A stretch of 64,000 bases of DNA, taken from Vreelandella malpeensis (GTDB lineage: Bacteria > Pseudomonadota > Gammaproteobacteria > Pseudomonadales > Halomonadaceae). A model generated the notes under the pieces. It did not search any database. It saw only the letters and a list, made by a program, of their open reading frames with translations, and was not told the origin of the DNA. Positions 39,281-48,003 of the stretch are shown here, piece by piece (positions within the stretch are counted from its first letter, which is position 1; the number at the start of each line of letters is the position of its first letter). Made by a program: the position numbers and the translations under genes. The stretch is from assembly GCF_020622355.1 (NCBI RefSeq), contig NZ_WHVL01000005.1, positions 286,509 through 350,508 on the forward strand. Reading direction: 5' to 3'.

Positions 39281-40276
39281 TCAGGAAGGGGGAGCGCCGA
39301 GTTCGATGGACTGCACGATGCGACGCACCTGTGCAGCGGGCAGCTCGCCGATCCCTACCAATTGCCAGGGCTCGTCATCGAACTCGACGAGCTCGATGGC
39401 AACCGACGATACCCCCAGCGTATAGACTCCCGAAACCAATGGCTGATCGGCGACGGGCGTGGCGAAAACACTGATCGACGCCAGCCCGTCGCTGTAAAAC
39501 CGCTGGGGGAGCGGATCGTCTCCGGTAATCAACGCCGGCTGGGCAACGAACCCATCGGGTAGCCAGTTGACGTCCAGCGCAGCATCGACCTCCTCCCTTC
39601 CCTCTTCATCGACGAGCGGGCCATCGTAGAGCTCGGGTGACTGCAGCTGGGTCATCTGGAACGTCTCGATCACCCGCTCCTGAGCATCCCTGAGTTCGTG
39701 CTTGAGCAGCAACCCCGTCTCCTCGTCCACCCACCAGGTATGCATATAGCGATTCTCGTCGAAAGGATCGAAGCGCAATCGCGAGGCGACCCGCCCGGCG
39801 ATGCGCTCCTCGTTCTCGATGGTGACGGCATAGAACTGCTCGACGTGCAGAGCCCAAGCTTCGGGAGAGGCGCGTTCATCCGGCGAGGAATCGGGAACAA
39901 ACCAGGCGAGCCTGCCCGCCTGGGAGCGACGCTCGACGCTGATGGAGGGCCCATCGAGATGCTGGACCACCTGCTGACGTACGCCGTCGTTGATGCGATG
40001 GGAGAGTGCCAGCGTACGCACGCCAAGACTATCGATGGAGACCGCTCGCGCCTGGTACTCGTAGCATTGGCTGGCCAGCATGCTGCGCACCAGCCATCGT
40101 TCGACGTCGTCTTGAGGTGCTTGAACGAGTTCGGGACGCGAGCAGACTGGATTGGGAGAGGCCTGCGACGATATGTCGTCGGCAAGGGCGGGCAGCGCCA
40201 ACAATCCAAGCGAGGCAACGCTCGCACCGATCAGCAGGCGCCGCGCCTGGAAAACTCGTTCACCGCTCACACGCAT
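39281..40276 (-). CDS. rseB: Sigma-E factor regulatory protein RseB (MucB)
   Basis: A 331-residue periplasmic sensor that binds RseA/MucA and shields it from DegS/AlgW cleavage. A signal peptide ends near ALADD (about residue 33). Both MucB/RseB domains are seen: the large lipoprotein-like N-domain with YEYQARAVSIDSLGVRTLAL and HELRDAQERVIETFQMTQL, and the smaller C-domain with DVNWLPDGF and RFYSDGLASISVF. It lies 39 bases after rseA. No mucC/rseC gene is found between it and mucD. Confidence 0.92.
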   Translation of the reverse strand: MRVSGERVFQARRLLIGASVASLGLLALPALADDISSQASPNPVCSRPELVQAPQDDVERWLVRSMLASQCYEYQARAVSIDSLGVRTLALSHRINDGVRQQVVQHLDGPSISVERRSQAGRLAWFVPDSSPDERASPEAWALHVEQFYAVTIENEERIAGRVASRLRFDPFDENRYMHTWWVDEETGLLLKHELRDAQERVIETFQMTQLQSPELYDGPLVDEEGREEVDAALDVNWLPDGFVAQPALITGDDPLPQRFYSDGLASISVFATPVADQPLVSGVYTLGVSSVAIELVEFDDEPWQLVGIGELPAAQVRRIVQSIELGAPPS

Positions 40277-40315
40277 GTCATCCCATCGACCAAGGAAGGT
40301 GTCATCGATTGTCGA

Positions 40316-41044
40316 TCAACGCTGCCCGAGCGGTTCAACCGCCGACGACGAACGCAGAAGCGGCATCCAGCTATCCCCGCTACCACCCGCGGCGCCTTGA
40401 GCATGCTGCTCGAGGTAGGTCTGCAGCAGGCGAATCTGATCGCTGTCCATGGCGCTGGTCGGCGCCGAAAAGGTCTGGGCGGCGGTAGTAGCCGCTGGCG
40501 CGCCGGGAACGGACTCGCTGACGTTCATGAAACCACTGCGCCCCGTCTGGCCGTTAATGCGAAACGCAGTAGGCTCGAACATCGGCATATCGGCCTGGCT
40601 TGCCGAAAGACCGACTGGCTGCACTTGAGCACCGCTATCCACGGAGGTCGAGGCAAGATCGCTACTGCCTTGCGAGGCCTGACGAGGTGAACCGTCGCTG
40701 TTCAGGAACTGGACGCCGGTAATCACCATCAGTGATACCGCCGCCGCGACACCGGCCCCGCGGGCGAAGGAAACCCGCGTATGGCGCTGGGTGCTGGCCG
40801 CGGCAGGCGCATCCGCCAACGGGGCAGGCTCATCCTGAAGTCGAGCGAGAATGCCAGCGGAGAGATCGACACTGACATCGACCGAGCGCTCGCGCTGCAT
40901 CATGCTGCGTGCGAGATGATAACGCCGCCAGGTGTCGGCCGAATCGCTCTCGCCGGGTAGCGCTTTCAACACTCGGCGCAGCTCGAGCTCATCGCTCTCG
41001 CCATCCATCAACGCCGAAAGTGATTCTCGTGTATTCAAACTCAT
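40316..41044 (-). CDS. rseA: Anti-sigma factor RseA (MucA)
   Basis: A 242-residue single-pass inner-membrane protein that sequesters AlgU/RpoE. The N-terminal cytoplasmic domain has ESLSALMDGESDELELRRVL, typical of RseA. One membrane helix lies near residues 98-116 (VAAAVSLMVITGVQFL). The rest is periplasmic and would bind RseB and be cut by the DegS/RseP route. It is separated from algU by 247 bases containing an intrinsic terminator, unlike the tight algU-mucA spacing in Pseudomonas. Confidence 0.9.
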   Translation of the reverse strand: MSLNTRESLSALMDGESDELELRRVLKALPGESDSADTWRRYHLARSMMQRERSVDVSVDLSAGILARLQDEPAPLADAPAAASTQRHTRVSFARGAGVAAAVSLMVITGVQFLNSDGSPRQASQGSSDLASTSVDSGAQVQPVGLSASQADMPMFEPTAFRINGQTGRSGFMNVSESVPGAPAATTAAQTFSAPTSAMDSDQIRLLQTYLEQHAQGAAGGSGDSWMPLLRSSSAVEPLGQR

Positions 41045-41226
41045 ACTTCACACCCTCACGCTAAATTTGGAAAACGTCTATAGCCGCTCTGGAACGTATC
41101 GGCTAGCGCATTTTCTCGGGCCAAGGCTTGGATTTCGCGAGTTCCCGATGGCTTCTTTTCAAGCTCGAAATCAGGGAGCCCCTCAATACGCTCGACGTTT
41201 CAATACTGGTCAATCTGGTCAAGCTC

Positions 41227-41253
41227 TATGACGCCATTAGCGAGCGACAGTTC
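41227..41253 (-). promoter_or_regulatory. Candidate AlgU-dependent promoter upstream of rseA
   Basis: Minus-strand GAACTG (41253-41248), 16 bases, then TCATA (41231-41227) resembles the ECF sigma-E promoter form. It lies immediately downstream of the algU terminator and about 180 bases before rseA, so it could restart transcription of the rse genes. Confidence 0.35.
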
Positions 41254-41255
41254 AC

Positions 41256-41288
41256 AAAAAAAATCAAATCGATGCCTTGCCGGCATCG
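41256..41288 (-). terminator. Intrinsic terminator directly after algU
   Basis: On the minus strand CGATGCC and GGCATCG pair over 7 bases with a GGCAA loop (41270-41288), then ATTTGA and eight T residues follow (down to 41256). The stem begins 3 bases after the algU stop codon. It should end or strongly reduce readthrough into rseA-rseB. Confidence 0.82.
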
Positions 41289-41291
41289 CCT

Positions 41292-41891
41292 TCACTCTTC
41301 GCGACTGTTGCGCGCCGTGCTGATCAACGGACGAATATGTTCGTCGACCGCCTCGCGCGCCCGGAAGATGCGCGAGCGCACCGTACCCACCGGGCACTGC
41401 ATGACCTGAGCGATATCCTCGTAAGCCAGCCCGTCGAGTTCGCGCAGGGTAATGGCGGTACGCAGGTCGTCGGGAAGCTTCTCGATCGCTTCAAACACCG
41501 CAGCCTCGAGCTGGTCTCGCGCGAAAGCCGCCTCGGGGGACTCGCTGTCCGCCAGCCGGCCGCTCTGGTCGAGTACCTCGGCATCGACGATATCGAGATC
41601 GCTTCCCGGTGGACGACGACCGCGCGATACCAGGTGGTTCTTGGCCGTATTGATGGCGATACGGTACATCCAAGTATAGAACGCGCTTTCGGCGCGAAAC
41701 TTCCCCAGCGCGCGGTACGCCTTGATGAACGCTTCCTGCGCGACATCCTGTACTTCGCCGTGATCATGAACGTAGCGTCCGATCAGGCCAATGATCTTGT
41801 GCTGGTACTTCTTGACCAGCAGGTCGAAGGCACGGGTATCGCCTTTCTGGGCACGTTCGACGAGCTGCTGGTCCGTTTCACGAGTGCCCAT
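41292..41891 (-). CDS. rpoE: Extracytoplasmic-function sigma factor RpoE (AlgU)
   Basis: A 199-residue ECF sigma factor for envelope and heat stress. Region 2 contains FDLLVKKYQHKIIGLIGRY and DVAQEAFIKAYRAL; region 4 has ELDGLAYEDIAQVMQCPVG followed by TVRSRIFRARE. The fit to AlgU/RpoE of gammaproteobacteria is close, and the rseA, rseB and mucD genes follow on the same strand. A candidate self-recognised promoter lies about 260-285 bases upstream. A strong terminator follows its stop codon. Confidence 0.96.
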   Translation of the reverse strand: MGTRETDQQLVERAQKGDTRAFDLLVKKYQHKIIGLIGRYVHDHGEVQDVAQEAFIKAYRALGKFRAESAFYTWMYRIAINTAKNHLVSRGRRPPGSDLDIVDAEVLDQSGRLADSESPEAAFARDQLEAAVFEAIEKLPDDLRTAITLRELDGLAYEDIAQVMQCPVGTVRSRIFRAREAVDEHIRPLISTARNSREE

Positions 41892-42253
41892 TCACACGCC
41901 CCTCCAGCTCGAACGATCTATGTCGAGCCCTACTTCCTCTCGCCCCCCTGAGCGGGCTTTAACAGCATGCAGCATAGCGTCCCTTGGGCAATGATTAATG
42001 AAAACAATAATTAATGGACAAACCGATAAAATGGACTCGCTCGCCCTGCATAACCTTCGCGTCGATATGAACGCTTTGACTATGCGTAGTGTTGCGCGTT
42101 ATGCCAAAGGCATCAAGCCTCTTGCCTCTGCATGACAAAAACGTGAGGCTGACACCCGCACACCCCGTCGAGTTCCCTGACAATTGATTTTTGATGCCTT
42201 AACGCGCCATAGTAGTGCGCCATTTGCCCACCGCTTTACCTACAGGTAGCCGC
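41892..42253. other. Divergent intergenic region between rpoE and DAHP synthase
   Basis: These 362 bases hold no credible gene. The stretch 41985-42040 is AT-rich against the GC-rich background and the rest is mixed. It must carry the promoters of both flanking genes; only an AlgU-like candidate (42148-42175) could be pointed to for rpoE, and no convincing sigma-70 element was found for the DAHP synthase gene. No tRNA or known small RNA was recognised. Confidence 0.6.
42148..42175 (-). promoter_or_regulatory. Candidate AlgU autoregulatory promoter
   Basis: Minus-strand GGGAACTC gives a -35 of GAACTC (42175-42170), then 17 bases, then TCAGC (42152-42148). The -35 differs from GAACTT at one position; the -10 keeps only the TC start. 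Autoregulation of algU/rpoE is general in this family, which supports but does not prove this site. Confidence 0.35.
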
Positions 42254-43321
42254 ATGTCAGATCAAGAGGTTAACAATCTCAACGTCCTCGCCCAGGACGT
42301 GCTCACCACTCCGGACGCCCTGAAGACCGCCATTCCGCTGACCGACAAGGCAGAGGCCACGGTGATCGAAGGTCGCCGGGTCATCCAGAACATCCTCGAC
42401 GGCAGCGACCCGCGGCTCTTGATGGTGGTCGGCCCCTGCTCGATCCACGACGTCGACGCCGCCCTCGACTACGCCCGCCGGCTGCGCAAGCTCGCCGACG
42501 AGGTCAGCGACTCGCTTTACATCGTCATGCGGGTCTACTTCGAGAAGCCGCGTACCACCGTCGGCTGGAAGGGCCTGATCAATGACCCGCACTTGAACGG
42601 CTCCTTCGAGATCGACGAGGGCTTGCACATCGCCCGCAAGCTCCTGGTGGAACTGGCCGAAATGGGACTGCCGCTAGCCACCGAAGCACTTGACCCGATC
42701 TCGCCGCAGTACCTGCAGGACTGCATCAGCTGGTCGGCGATCGGCGCACGGACCACCGAGTCGCAGACCCACCGCGAGATGGCCTCCGGTCTCTCCTGTC
42801 CGGTCGGCTTCAAGAACGGCACCGACGGCAGCCTGGACGTGGCGGTCAACGCGCTGGAATCCGTCGCCAACCCGCACAACTTTCTCGGCATCAACTACGC
42901 CGGCCAGGTCGCGATCATCCGCACCCGCGGCAACGCCTACGGCCACGTGGTGCTGCGCGGCGGCAACGGCAAGCCCAACTACGACAGCGTGAGCGTGGCG
43001 CTGGCCGAGAAGGAGCTGGCCAAGGCCAAGCTCTCCGCCAACATCATGATCGACTGCTCCCACGCCAACTCCAACAAGGATGCCAGCCTGCAGCCGCTGG
43101 TACTGGAGAACGTCACCCACCAGATCCTCGATGGCAACACGTCGATCATCGGTCTGATGGTCGAGTCGAACCTGGGCTGGGGCAACCAGAAGCTCACCGA
43201 CGACCCGAGCAAGCTCGCCTACGGCGTATCAATCACCGATGCCTGCATCGACTGGGACACCACGGTCGAGACGTTCAGAAAGATGAACCAGAAGCTCGCC
43301 CCGGTACTGGCCAGCCGCTGA
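42254..43321 (+). CDS. 3-Deoxy-7-phosphoheptulonate (DAHP) synthase, class I
   Basis: A 355-residue enzyme condensing PEP with erythrose 4-phosphate, the first step of the shikimate pathway. The ATG at 42254 (MSDQEVNNLNVL) was chosen over an upstream GTG. Metal- and substrate-binding segments MVVGPCSIHD, MRVYFEKPRTTVGWKG, IGARTTESQTHREMASGLS and MIDCSHANSNKD are all present, as in AroF/AroG/AroH. The feedback type (Phe, Tyr or Trp) cannot be told from sequence alone, so no symbol is given. A strong terminator follows. Confidence 0.94.
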   Translation: MSDQEVNNLNVLAQDVLTTPDALKTAIPLTDKAEATVIEGRRVIQNILDGSDPRLLMVVGPCSIHDVDAALDYARRLRKLADEVSDSLYIVMRVYFEKPRTTVGWKGLINDPHLNGSFEIDEGLHIARKLLVELAEMGLPLATEALDPISPQYLQDCISWSAIGARTTESQTHREMASGLSCPVGFKNGTDGSLDVAVNALESVANPHNFLGINYAGQVAIIRTRGNAYGHVVLRGGNGKPNYDSVSVALAEKELAKAKLSANIMIDCSHANSNKDASLQPLVLENVTHQILDGNTSIIGLMVESNLGWGNQKLTDDPSKLAYGVSITDACIDWDTTVETFRKMNQKLAPVLASR

Positions 43322-43335
43322 TCACGCAAGACGCG

Positions 43336-43370
43336 AAAGCCCCCGACGGCATGGCCGTCGGGGGCTTTTT
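43336..43370. terminator. Bidirectional terminator between DAHP synthase gene and dinG
   Basis: AAAGCCCCCGACGGC and GCCGTCGGGGGCTTT form a 15-bp inverted repeat with a 3-base loop, followed by T residues on the plus strand and flanked by A residues on the other side. It lies 15 bases past the DAHP synthase stop and 18 bases before the dinG 3' end. Confidence 0.93.
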
Positions 43371-43387
43371 CGTGCGGTCGCGGCGCG

Positions 43388-45514
43388 TTAGCCGATCTCG
43401 CGCTTGAACGGTGGCAGCGCATCGAGCAGCGCCTGACCGTAGCGCCGGGTAATGACGCGCTTGTCCAGCAGCGTGATCACTCCGCTGTCGCTCTCCTTGC
43501 GAATCAGCCGCCCGCAGGCCTGGACCAGCTTGATCGAGGCATCCGGCACGCTGATGCGCATGAAGGCATTACCGCCCTGGCTCTCGATCCATTCGGCGAG
43601 CGTGGCACCAACCGGGTCGTCGGGTACCGCGAAAGGCAGCCGGGTGATCACCACGTGGGTAAGATAGCGCCCGGGCAGGTCGATGCCCTCGGCAAAGCTC
43701 GCCAGCCCGAAGATCACGCTGCCCTCGTCGCGATCCACCGCCGAGCGGTGGCGCTCGATCAGCTCGCGCTTGGGCAGCGCATCCTGGGCGAGCACGCGCC
43801 CCTTGAACGAGGCCGGCAGAGCGCGCTCGACGGCGCGCAGCTGGGCACGCGAGGAAAACAGCACCAGCGCCGCCTCCTTCGCGCCCAGGCTCTGCACGCA
43901 CTCGACGATCGCCCGCTCGTGGGCCTCGCGATCGCTCGGATCGGTGGCCAGCGCCGGCACGCGGAGCACCGCGTTGGCGTAGTCGAAGGGGCTCGGCAGC
44001 GCCTGGTAGCGATAGCGCCCGGCAAGGCCCGCCCGCTCCTGCAGCCGCTCGAAACGCCCGAGTGCGGTGAGCGTCGCCGAGGTAACCACCGCGCCGTGGC
44101 AGCGCCCCCACAGGTGCTTGGCGAGCGTATGTGCGGCGGAGACGGGGCTTGCGGAAAACTCGATCTCCGGTTCGCCCGCGACTTGGCTCAGGGTGATCCA
44201 GCGGGCACAGGGCGGCGCGTTCGGCGCATCCTGCTCGCTCATGCTCTGCCATAGCGCGTGAGCCTCCAGGCTTCGCCCGTGGAGCAGCGCCACCAGCGGC
44301 AGCCAGCTCTCTGCCTGCTCGCGCTCGAGCCCGGTCTGCTTATCCGGGTCCAGCGTCTCGCGCAGGATGTCGGCGATACTCTCGAGCGTGCGCGAAAGCG
44401 TCGCGAACAGCGTCACCAGCTGCCCGGCCTGCTCGCCGAGCGCCTCGGGTATCTGGCCTTTCTCGAAGCGGAACTGATGGCCGTTCTCGTCATCGCTCAG
44501 ACCACGCTCGCGGCCGGCCAGTTGATGCCCCAGGCTGAACACGTCACCCAGTACGGGCTCGAGCGCGTGAACGAGCTCAGGAAGCCCGGCCAGAAGCCGT
44601 GCGATGGTGGGCTGGCCGCCCAGGCCGGTATTGAGATCGCTCAGGCTCGACTTCAGCGTTCTGAGCCAGCGCAGGCAGCCATGCACGGCGAAGCGGTGGG
44701 CGAAGTGGGAGAGCGCCTTGTCCGGCAGGTGGTGCCCTTCGTCGAAGACGAAGATGCACTCGGCAGGATCGGGCAGGATGGCCCCACCCCCGAGCGCCAG
44801 GTCCGCAAGCACCAGATCGTGGTTGGCGACGATGACATCGGCGCTTTCGAGCTCGCGGCGCGAGCGAAAGAAGGCACAGGCGCCGAAATGGCCGCAGCGC
44901 CGCCCGGTGCATTGGCGATGATCCACGGTGAGTCGCCGCCAGTGGGCATCGTCGATCGACTCGGGCCAGTTGTCACGGTCCCCTTCCCACTTGCCGCTGC
45001 CGTAGGCCTCGGCCAGATCGGTGGCCAGCAACGTGAAGTCGCTGCCCTGCTCGGCCAGCGACTGCTCGAACAGCGAAAGCGTGGGATTGGGCTCGACGCC
45101 CTCGAGCGCCTGGTCGAGCCTTGCGACGCAGACGTAGCGCCCGCGCCCCTTGGCCAGCGCGTAGCTGAACGCCAAGCCACTGTGGCTGGCCAGGGCCGGG
45201 AGATCCTGATGGAGCACCTGCTCCTGGAGCGCGACGGTGGCCGTCGAGACGATCAGACGCTTGCCTCGCGCCTTGGCGACGGGCAGCGCCGAGATCAGGT
45301 AGGCCAGGGTCTTGCCGGTGCCGGTTCCCGCCTCTAGCACGCAGACGTGGCGATCGCTCGTGCGCTTGCCTTCGTTATCGACCTCGATCTCGCCCAGCGT
45401 GCGGGCGATCTCCGCGATCATCAGGCGCTGACCGTAGCGCGGGGTCAGCGAGAGCCCCTCGACGACGTTGCGATACGCCTGCTGGATACTCGCCTTGAGC
45501 TCGGTGTCCAGCAT
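43388..45514 (-). CDS. dinG: ATP-dependent DNA helicase DinG-like (XPD/Rad3 family)
   Basis: A 708-residue superfamily 2 helicase with an iron-sulfur cluster. Walker A is EAGTGTGKTLAYLI, the DEAH-type motif is VFDEGHHLPD, and the cluster ligands include CVARLDQ and CTGRRCGHFGAC. The C-terminal part has ACGRLIRKESDSGVITLLDKR. DinG removes R-loops and helps forks pass transcription. Its start lies 5 bases after the rhlB stop, so the two are cotranscribed. Confidence 0.92.
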   Translation of the reverse strand: MLDTELKASIQQAYRNVVEGLSLTPRYGQRLMIAEIARTLGEIEVDNEGKRTSDRHVCVLEAGTGTGKTLAYLISALPVAKARGKRLIVSTATVALQEQVLHQDLPALASHSGLAFSYALAKGRGRYVCVARLDQALEGVEPNPTLSLFEQSLAEQGSDFTLLATDLAEAYGSGKWEGDRDNWPESIDDAHWRRLTVDHRQCTGRRCGHFGACAFFRSRRELESADVIVANHDLVLADLALGGGAILPDPAECIFVFDEGHHLPDKALSHFAHRFAVHGCLRWLRTLKSSLSDLNTGLGGQPTIARLLAGLPELVHALEPVLGDVFSLGHQLAGRERGLSDDENGHQFRFEKGQIPEALGEQAGQLVTLFATLSRTLESIADILRETLDPDKQTGLEREQAESWLPLVALLHGRSLEAHALWQSMSEQDAPNAPPCARWITLSQVAGEPEIEFSASPVSAAHTLAKHLWGRCHGAVVTSATLTALGRFERLQERAGLAGRYRYQALPSPFDYANAVLRVPALATDPSDREAHERAIVECVQSLGAKEAALVLFSSRAQLRAVERALPASFKGRVLAQDALPKRELIERHRSAVDRDEGSVIFGLASFAEGIDLPGRYLTHVVITRLPFAVPDDPVGATLAEWIESQGGNAFMRISVPDASIKLVQACGRLIRKESDSGVITLLDKRVITRRYGQALLDALPPFKREIG

Positions 45515-45519
45515 TGCGG

Positions 45520-46794
45520 TTACAGCAAGCCTTCCGGCGGATGCTCGCAGGGCAGCTTGTCGCCGATGTAGCGCTCGATCTCGGGCAGCGAGAAGGCGTC
45601 CTCTTCACCCACGAAGCTGATCGACACTCCCTTGGCGCCGGCGCGGCCGGTACGACCGATGCGGTGGACGTAGTCCTCCGGGTCTTCCGGCAGGGTGTAG
45701 TTGATCACGTGGCTCACGTCTTCGATATGAATGCCACGGCCCGCCACGTCGGTGGCGACCAGCACCTGCACGCTGCCCTCGCGAAACGCTTCGAGGGTCT
45801 GGATGCGCTGGGCCTGGGGCACGTCACCGGAGAGCATCGCCACGTTGATGCCGGCGTTGCGCAGCGCGCCATCGAGCTTGCGGACGAGATCGCGCCGGTT
45901 GCCGAAGACCATGACCCGCTCGAAGCTCTCCTGCTCGAGAAGCTTCACCAGCAGGCGCTGCTTGTCCTCGTCGGAAACGAGGAAGACGCGCTGGTCGATG
46001 TCGGCCTGGTTCTCCACGGTCACCTCGATCTCCACATGGGCGGGGTTTTCCGTCCACTGGCTGGCGAGGTTCAGGATGTCATCGGTGAAGGTGGCCGAGA
46101 ACAGAAACGTCTGACGCTGCTCCTTTTTCGGCGTGTAGCGGATGATCCGCTTGACGTCCGGAATGAAGCCCATCGAGAGCATGCGATCCGCCTCGTCGAG
46201 TACCAGCACTTCCACTTCGGAGAGATCGATGTCGCGCTTCTGGTGGAAATCCAGCAGCCGACCCGGGGTCGCCACCAGAAGATCGATCTTGCCGGCCAGG
46301 CTTTCGCGCTGCTTCTGGTACTCCATGCCGCCGACCACGCTTGCCACCTCGAGATCGGTGAAGCGGGCGAGCGCCTTGGCGTCCTTCTCGATCTGCAGCG
46401 CGAGCTCGCGCGTAGGCGCGATGATCAGCGCCCGAGGGGCGCCGGGTTTTTGGCCTTCCGGCGCCGGCTCTTCGAGAAAGTAGGCCAGAGCAGACATCAA
46501 AAAGGCCGCGGTCTTGCCGGTGCCGGTCTGCGCCTTGCCGACGATGTCGCCGCCGAGCAGGGTCTGGCGCAGGGCCTCGGCCTGGATAGGCGTGCAGTAC
46601 TCGAATCCCAATGCATGGATGGCACGCATCAAGGGGAGCGGCAAATCGAAGTCATGAAAACGCCACTTGCCGGCCACGGCAGGCACCTGAAACTGGCGGA
46701 GGTCCCAGCCGGATTGACGGCGACGCGGCTTGCGCCGACGGCGTTTGGGCTTGCGGTTCTGGGCCGATGCTGTGGTCTGTTCCGACTCGCTCAT
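45520..46794 (-). CDS. rhlB: DEAD-box ATP-dependent RNA helicase RhlB
   Basis: A 424-residue DEAD-box RNA helicase. A very basic N-terminus ([12 protein letters not shown]) precedes the core: Q motif GFEYCTPIQ, Walker [26 protein letters not shown] in [12 protein letters not shown] in LFSATF, and [29 protein letters not shown] resembles Pseudomonas RhlB. In enteric bacteria RhlB is the degradosome helicase. It heads a two-gene unit with dinG. Confidence 0.88.
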   Translation of the reverse strand: MSESEQTTASAQNRKPKRRRRKPRRRQSGWDLRQFQVPAVAGKWRFHDFDLPLPLMRAIHALGFEYCTPIQAEALRQTLLGGDIVGKAQTGTGKTAAFLMSALAYFLEEPAPEGQKPGAPRALIIAPTRELALQIEKDAKALARFTDLEVASVVGGMEYQKQRESLAGKIDLLVATPGRLLDFHQKRDIDLSEVEVLVLDEADRMLSMGFIPDVKRIIRYTPKKEQRQTFLFSATFTDDILNLASQWTENPAHVEIEVTVENQADIDQRVFLVSDEDKQRLLVKLLEQESFERVMVFGNRRDLVRKLDGALRNAGINVAMLSGDVPQAQRIQTLEAFREGSVQVLVATDVAGRGIHIEDVSHVINYTLPEDPEDYVHRIGRTGRAGAKGVSISFVGEEDAFSLPEIERYIGDKLPCEHPPEGLL

Positions 46795-46943
46795 AGGCTT
46801 GGTATCTGTCCATTACGGTGGATGTTAGGCATCACGTCGCGCGTAGTGTATCACAGGGCTTGGCGATTAGAGCGCGTGCCTTGCTGTGTTCGCCCCCCGC
46901 TTGCCTGTTAGAATAGCGGCCAAACGAAATGAAGGAGCGCGAC

Positions 46944-47171
46944 ATGACGCGTAAGAAAAAGACTCGCTCGCTGGCGGACAAGGTCACCATTCGCACCGGG
47001 CGACGCAAGGATTACAAAAAGTGGCGCAAGGAAAACCCCGACCAGGTCGTCTCTTCTCGGCGCTTCGTGGCCAAGAAGCAGCAGCAGCGCAAGCTTCAGG
47101 CGGTGCGCAAGCTGGCCCGCCAGCAAGAGGGTCAGCCTATCGAGATCCATCCGGGCAAGGACGACACCTGA
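46944..47171 (+). CDS. Small basic conserved protein, unknown
   Basis: A 75-residue, strongly basic protein (MTRKKKTRSLADKV and later KKQQQRKLQAVRKLARQQ). The ATG at 46944 is preferred because GAAGGAG lies directly before it; the upstream ATG at 46929 overlaps that site. No Cys, signal peptide or membrane segment is seen. The composition suggests RNA or DNA binding. Its stop overlaps the xthA start (TGATG), so it is translated together with an exonuclease III, a possible hint of a DNA-related role. I do not recognise the family. Confidence 0.78.
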   Translation: MTRKKKTRSLADKVTIRTGRRKDYKKWRKENPDQVVSSRRFVAKKQQQRKLQAVRKLARQQEGQPIEIHPGKDDT

Positions 47172-47995
47172 TGCGGCTGGTCTCGTTCAACATCAATGGC
47201 CTGCGCGCCCGCCTGCACCAACTGCAGACGCTGATCGACACCCAGGCGCCGGACGTCATCGGGCTGCAGGAGACCAAGGTTCAGAACAGCGAGTTCCCGC
47301 TTGCCGACGTCGAGGCGATGGGCTATCACGTCGTCTATCACGGTCAGAAGGGCCACTACGGCGTGGCAATGCTCACCCGTCAGGCGCCGGCCTCTGTCTG
47401 CTACGGATTTCCCGATGACGACGACGATGCTCAGCGGCGGCTGATCGGCGTGACGCTGAAAGCCGAGGATGGCGAGATGCTGACCGTCTACAACGGCTAC
47501 TTCCCCCAAGGCGATAACGTCGCGCATCCGGTCAAGTTCCCGCACAAGGAGCGTTTCTACCAGCAGCTGGGGCGCCTGCTCGAAAGCCACCGGCCCGACG
47601 AACGCCTGGCGGTGATGGGAGATTTCAACATCTCGCCGGAGGATCAGGACATCGGTATCGGTGAGTCCGCGCGCAAGCGCTGGCTGCGCGAAGGCAAGGC
47701 GAGCTTCCAGCCCATCGAGCGCGAGTGGCTTACGGGCATCAAGGCCTGGGGCCTCGAGGACAGCTACCGGCTTTGCCACCCTGAGGATGCCGAGCGTTTC
47801 AGCTGGTTCGACTACCGCTCCAAGGGCTTTGATCGCGAACCCAGGCGGGGGCTTCGCATCGACTACATCCTGGTGACAAGGCCACTTGCCGAGCTCGCCA
47901 CCGGTGCCGGTATCGACTACGACCTGCGCGCCATGGAACGCCCTTCCGACCACGCGCCGACCTGGAGCGACTTCTCGCTCATCCTCGCCCCGTGA
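47171..47995 (+). CDS. xthA: Exodeoxyribonuclease III / AP endonuclease
   Basis: A 274-residue member of the exonuclease-endonuclease-phosphatase fold that cuts at abasic sites and trims 3' ends. The ATG at 47171 is embedded in the stop of the previous gene. Conserved elements are FNINGLRARL at the start, LQETKV with the metal-binding Glu, MGDFNISPED, RIDYILV and the terminal SDHAPTWSDF with the catalytic His. The upstream frame extension lies within the preceding gene and was discarded. Confidence 0.94.
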   Translation: MRLVSFNINGLRARLHQLQTLIDTQAPDVIGLQETKVQNSEFPLADVEAMGYHVVYHGQKGHYGVAMLTRQAPASVCYGFPDDDDDAQRRLIGVTLKAEDGEMLTVYNGYFPQGDNVAHPVKFPHKERFYQQLGRLLESHRPDERLAVMGDFNISPEDQDIGIGESARKRWLREGKASFQPIEREWLTGIKAWGLEDSYRLCHPEDAERFSWFDYRSKGFDREPRRGLRIDYILVTRPLAELATGAGIDYDLRAMERPSDHAPTWSDFSLILAP

Positions 47996-48003
47996 TCACA
48001 CCG

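Noticed and set aside
41128..41409. Possible small plus-strand gene in the algU-rseA gap
   Set aside because: No ribosome site or recognisable motif; most of it crosses the algU terminator and the algU coding end.
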